From Dasypus novemcinctus (taxonomy: Eukaryota; Chordata; Mammalia; Cingulata; Dasypodidae): 64,000 nucleotides of DNA. The DNA lies in NCBI RefSeq assembly GCF_030445035.2, contig NC_080676.1, positions 17,770,940 through 17,834,939 on the forward strand. Direction: 5' to 3'. The position numbers and the translations under genes were made by a program. Positions 59,996 to 64,000 of the stretch are shown here, piece after piece; position 1 is the stretch's first letter, and every line of letters starts with the position of its first letter. The notes below the pieces were generated by a model. That model worked only from the letters and a program-made list of their open reading frames with translations. It was not told the DNA's origin and did no database searches.

Positions 59996-62945
59996 TAGAG
60001 AGATAGAGACTGGATGACAGGCTTAAAGAAAGTTGGGGAGGGGGGAGAGTAAGGTTGTGACCTGATGCCTACATGGGTGAAATCTGTGATAAGCTGGAGG
60101 TAAGTATTTGTACAGGGAAGGGATAAGATGGGGGCATAGGGATATCTTTGGGTGGAGCTTTGCAGGCTTGAGGGGGCTAGGTTTGGGAGGATGGGTCAGA
60201 TGACCCAAGGAATTGGAGGGAGGGCTGGAGGGAACAGTTGAATATGGCAGATTGTCAAGTTTGCGGTTGAAAGTATAATGTTGAGAAAACTCTTTAGAAA
60301 GTATAATAATGAAGGAATACCTGTTTAAGGTGCTTAAGCGGGGGGGGGCAGCATCTGGCACAGGGGCAGGCTTCTATGGAGTGTATGAGTACTCATTTTG
60401 TCATAGTGTGTTATATCATTGGGTGGAGACCCATACAATGAGTGTGAAGGTGTACCCACATCCTGGGGAGGCCTGATGTTCTCAAACAGAGGGAATTGTG
60501 CCTCTCAAAAGAATTGGTGGCTCCCAAGGGGTTAGGGCAGTCTAGTATGCCAAGCCCTCAGCATTGCTGCAAGTATCAGTGAATCTGGTCCTTCAAGTAG
60601 TGAAAATTGATTGTCGCTGTGGGCCCTGAAGGGAGAGGGAAAGAGGTATAGAATAGATGGAATTGGGGTCATTGGAAGGCAATGGAAATGTCCCACAAGA
60701 TCATGCAATGATGGATATAGGACATGTTAAATTACACCAAAAATGTCCATAAGTCTATAGGCTAAAATGTAAACCATAATGTAAAACATAAGGTAACTAA
60801 AAATTTAAAAAATTGTACAGTCTAAAATATAAACCATAATGTAAACCAAAATGGAACCATATTTGAAAGCTATGTTTCTATATCTGTACATCAGCTGCAG
60901 CAAATATAACATGAACATATAAAAAGACCATTGCTGAGGAAGGGGAAAAAGGGTTTGATGTTGAATATATGGGAGTCCCTATATTGTGTATGTGAATTAC
61001 TGTGATCTAAAGCTTTCATGAAGGCAAAATTTTAAATTAGAAGAAAAAAAAGGATGTAGACACTAAAGAAGGAATGAAAGTGATTGCCTTGCCATTGTAC
61101 ATACAGGGTAACACCTATTGCAGTGATGAAAAGCAAAACATCAAAAATAAAGCTTTATAATATTTTTTATTTTTAATACCCTAATTTATTTTTACTTTAT
61201 TTTAGTTTTTCTAAATTACCATGTATTCTATTTCTAATTTTTAAACCCATCATGATATTTCATTTTCCTATTAATTTGATTTGACAATATATTAGGCTTC
61301 ATTTTTGAAGAAGGTTTGGACCACAGAGACATTCAGCTATGGCAGGGAAGGAACACTGGTGTGGGTGTTATTGGGAGTGGGTGTGGTTGGGAGGGAGTTC
61401 TCCAGGGCATGTATATAGGTTACATAAAAATGTTTGTATATATGTCGGATATTTTCATAGTAGCTACAGTTACAAACCACAATTGAGAGAGTGCTGAGTT
61501 CCTAGCTAGGGGAGCTGTATCACATTTCCCAATGTAACAGCAAAAATTCCCCAAGTGCAATGGCAAAGACCAACACAGAAGGATGGTCCAATGATGAGCC
61601 CTTGATATTGATGACTATTCTTATGAGCCTGTGTGCCTGAAATTTGAAATAGGCCTAGAGTTGCAGGGTGCCTAAGATTTATGTCCTGAGGGCCTCTATG
61701 TTGCTCAAATGTGGCCAGTCTCAAAGCCAAACTCAGCATGTAAATGTGTTGCCTTTCCCCCAGCATGGGACTTGACTCCTGGGGATGAGCCTCCCTGGCA
61801 CCGAGGGATTACTACAAAGTACCAGTTGATGATGTAACTAGAAAATGTCTTGAATAAAAGGGTCAACTCAGACCAGCAGAATAAGTCAGTCTACATATAA
61901 TACCAGGAGTTAAAAATGCTTTTTGACCAGAATAAAAGGGGGAAATGGAAAGGACAAATGAGTTTATATGGCTATGAGTCTCCAAAAAGAGCCGGGAGGT
62001 TATCAGAGGGGTTGCCCTTATGCACACCTCAGCAGAGTCCCAGAGATAGATAAAGTAGATACAACCTCAGATATTGGTTCTTCTGAAGGCTACAGAGACC
62101 CACAGGTTCTATGGTTCAGTGCCATGTCAGTTGGCCCTACTTTGTAGTTTGTGTTTCTGTGTGATGGATTTGGACTCAGATGTGATCTTTGTTCACAAGC
62201 CTCTCTTGTTACTTTTACCGGATCTGTAGTTGGTGCTAGGGTTTAGTGTATACCCAGAGGACCTGAATCTCTGGACTGACCATGTGATAGCCAGGTCCTG
62301 AGCCTCAACAGACTTGCAACTACTACACTCTGGTTTATTGGACTTATCCCACTCAGCTAACATGTAGGTGAAGAAGGTCAACCACCACACCAGGGAGCCA
62401 AGAGTGCCTACAAATGAAAGCAGAGGAATTGCACCCAGCATCCATGTGGAATCTAAGCCCCCTCTTGATATAGATGTGGAGTGGACACAACCATTCCAAG
62501 GTCCACAGGATGGAGGAATAGAGTATGGATTAGAGTGGACTTACTGATATTCTATTCATGAACTATTGTGATTATTAATCAAAGAAAATGTGGCATAGGT
62601 GTGGAGAAAATGGCCATGGTGGCTGCTGGGGGTAGGGAGTGGGAGGAAGAGATGTGATGTGGGGACGTTTTCGGGACTTGGAGTTGTCCTGGGTGGTACT
62701 ACGGGGACAGTTACCAGACATTGTGTGTCCTCCCATGGCCTACTGGGTGGACTGTGGGAGAGTGTGGGCTATGGTGTGGACCATTGACCATGAGGTGCAA
62801 TGGTGCTCAGAGATGTATTCACCAAGTGCAATGAATGTCTCATGATGATGGAAGAGGTTGTTGTTATGGGGAGAGGAGTGGGGTAAGGGGGGTGGTGGGT
62901 ATATGGGGACCTCATATTTTTTTAATGTAACATTAAAAAAATAAA
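59996..62945 (+). other. L1 3' UTR, ~2.9 kb
   Basis: No sense coding frame with a motif. 60,020-60,360 is G-rich with a G-run at 60,341-60,349. 60,760-60,860 contains repeated ATAAACCATAATGTAAACC-like units. From 60,944 on it matches the separate copy at 39,455-41,455, which proves that this part retroposes as an L1 3' end. A minus-strand frame with a hydrophobic start (62,193-62,441) corresponds to one in the other copy (40,624-40,926). Confidence 0.75.
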
Positions 62946-62984
62946 GACAAAAAAAACAAAACAAAACAAAAAAAACATAAAGGG

Positions 62985-63936
62985 TTCCCATATACCCTGC
63001 TGCCCACCTCCCCCATATTATTGTTAACTATAGTCCATAGGTTACATTAATTGCATTTTTTCCATGCTTCTCCATATTCCCACTACCCTGCAAAGTGACA
63101 TACATCCATTCTAGTTCACAGAAGGACATTCTTGCATTTGTACAAATAACCACAATTCTCATCCACTTCTAAATTCACTGTTATTCAATTCCTAGATTAT
63201 TCTCTAGCTTTCTTTCAATTGACATTTACATCCCTAGACTACCCTTTACAGCCACAATCCCACTTGTAACTTAGCTGTTACTCACTATAATGTGTTACCA
63301 TCAACTCTATCCATTTCTACACATTTACAGTCAAGTTAATTAAAACTTCTACATACATTAAGCATCAGTACTCCTTCAGAGCCCTCCTCTTATCTCCTAA
63401 TAACCTATACTCTAGGTTTTAACTGCATGTGTATATTCTTTGTATTGCGTTCATATTAGTGACACCATGCAATATTTATCCTTTTGTGTCTGGCTTATTT
63501 CATAAAGTATAATGTCTTCAAGATTCATCCATGTTATTATATGTGTCCCAATTTCATTTCTTCTTACTGCTTCATAGTATTACACCATATGTATATACCA
63601 CATTTTTTTATCTATTCATTGGTTGATGGACACTTGAGTTGTTTCCATCTTTTGACAATTGTGAACAACGACTCTGAACATTGATTTGTAGATGTCTGTG
63701 TCAGTTTTCAATTCTTCTAGATATATTCCTAGTAGAGGAATTGCTGGATCATATGGCAGTTCTATATTGAGCTTCCTGAGGGACCACCAAACTGTCTTAC
63801 ACAGAGGCTGCACCATTTTACAATCCGATCAAAACTGAAGAAGTTTTCCTATTTCTCCACATTTTCTCCAGCACTTATTGTTTCTGTTTCTTTGGTTTTA
63901 ATAATGGCCATTTTATGCAGTGTGAGAGAATATCTC
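62985..63936 (-). mobile_element. Antisense L1, 3' UTR and ORF2 C-terminus
   Basis: AAAGGGTTCCCATATACCCT, ATAGTCCATAGGTTACATTA, GTCTGGCTTATTTCATAAAG, CATTGGTTGATGGACACTTG and GGAATTGCTGGATCATATGG are reverse-complement L1 3' UTR and ORF2 end phrases in order. A 66-codon minus frame (63,616-63,816) still reads as the ORF2 C-terminal region (L-P-Y-D-P-A-I-P-L-L-G-I-Y). Confidence 0.82.
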
Positions 63937-63940
63937 ATTG

Positions 63941-64000
63941 TAATTTTTCTTAAATAAATTTAATTGAGATATATTCACATTGTCATTCATCACTGTAAGA
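63941..64000 (-). mobile_element. Start of another antisense L1 3' end, cut by the window
   Basis: TTTAATTGAGATATATTCAC matches the reverse complement of the extreme 3' end of L1M elements (TTTATTGAGATATAATTCAC-like). Only about 60 bp are in view. Confidence 0.5.

Larger units (their letters stand above)
53430..62976 (+). mobile_element. Near-full-length defective L1 with very long 3' UTR
   Basis: 5' end GGTGGGGCAAGATGGTGTCC; 5' UTR to about 55,270 with a T-run at 53,970-53,991 and a strongly pyrimidine-rich part (54,400-54,990); ORF1 remnant 55,278-56,130; ORF2 remnant 56,235-59,995; then about 2.9 kb of 3' UTR that ends AATGTAACATTAAAAAAATA and an A/C-rich tail. At about 9.5 kb it is longer than typical L1s (6-8 kb), the excess being in both UTRs. 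Stops, frameshifts and a damaged reverse transcriptase motif make it immobile. Target duplication not found. Confidence 0.85.

Noticed and set aside
60023..60361. Antisense Pro/Ser-rich frame of 112 codons in the L1 3' UTR
   Set aside because: Reverse strand of a G-rich UTR tract, with no counterpart in the other copy because that copy starts further 3'.

Overview
The window is gene-poor mammalian nuclear DNA, AT-rich and CpG-poor, and almost entirely built from transposable elements. The tRNA-derived SINEs with an AAGCAGACTTGGCTCA-type head (10.5, 11.3 and 28.0 kb), together with many lineage-specific MaLR-type LTRs, point to a xenarthran, most likely an armadillo (Dasypus or a relative), because these SINEs match the DAS family known from that lineage. 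I found no intact cellular protein-coding gene, no exon with splice context, no CpG island promoter, no CRISPR array and no prokaryotic feature. Nearly all open frames are remnants of L1 or retroviral genes, or chance frames.

Layout. 0-0.4 kb: a trimeric SINE. 0.4-3.1 kb: mostly unique sequence. 3.1-10.5 kb: old LTR debris, namely a MER21-like LTR, MaLR LTRs and a decayed ERVL (class III) pol with RNase H, integrase and dUTPase traces ending in an MLT2-like LTR. A MaLR LTR here carries a retrocopy of the U13 (SNORD13) small nucleolar RNA. 10.5-12.4 kb: two DAS SINEs and a MaLR LTR with perfect target duplications. 12.87-19.39 kb: a minus-strand gamma-type provirus (LTR-gag-pro-pol-env-LTR, tRNA-Pro-like primer site, 4-bp duplication AGAT) that splits an older MLT1-type LTR. 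19.7-25.3 kb: largely unique sequence with a microsatellite, a MaLR LTR and a dimeric SINE. 25.8-29.5 kb: a half-L1 (HAL1-like) element interrupted by a DAS SINE. 29.5-34.7 kb: unique sequence with two MIRs. 34.7-36.4 kb: an antisense L1M.

36.4-48.5 kb is a stack of nested insertions. An antisense L1M is split by a sense L1 (whose ORF2 is itself split by a 2-kb L1 3' UTR copy), by a complete MaLR-like provirus (itself split by a CpG-rich solo LTR with a 6-bp duplication) and by a MaLR solo LTR with a perfect 5-bp duplication. 48.5-52.8 kb is mostly unidentified. 52.8-63 kb is a MaLR LTR followed by a near-full-length but defective L1 with an unusually long (~2.9 kb) 3' UTR. Pieces of antisense L1 close the window.

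No genes here work together as a pathway. The interest lies in the insertion history, in several well-bounded integration events, and in a few unexplained open frames inside retroelements. I did not find a convincing previously undescribed biological system. All identities rest on reading the sequence, without database searches.
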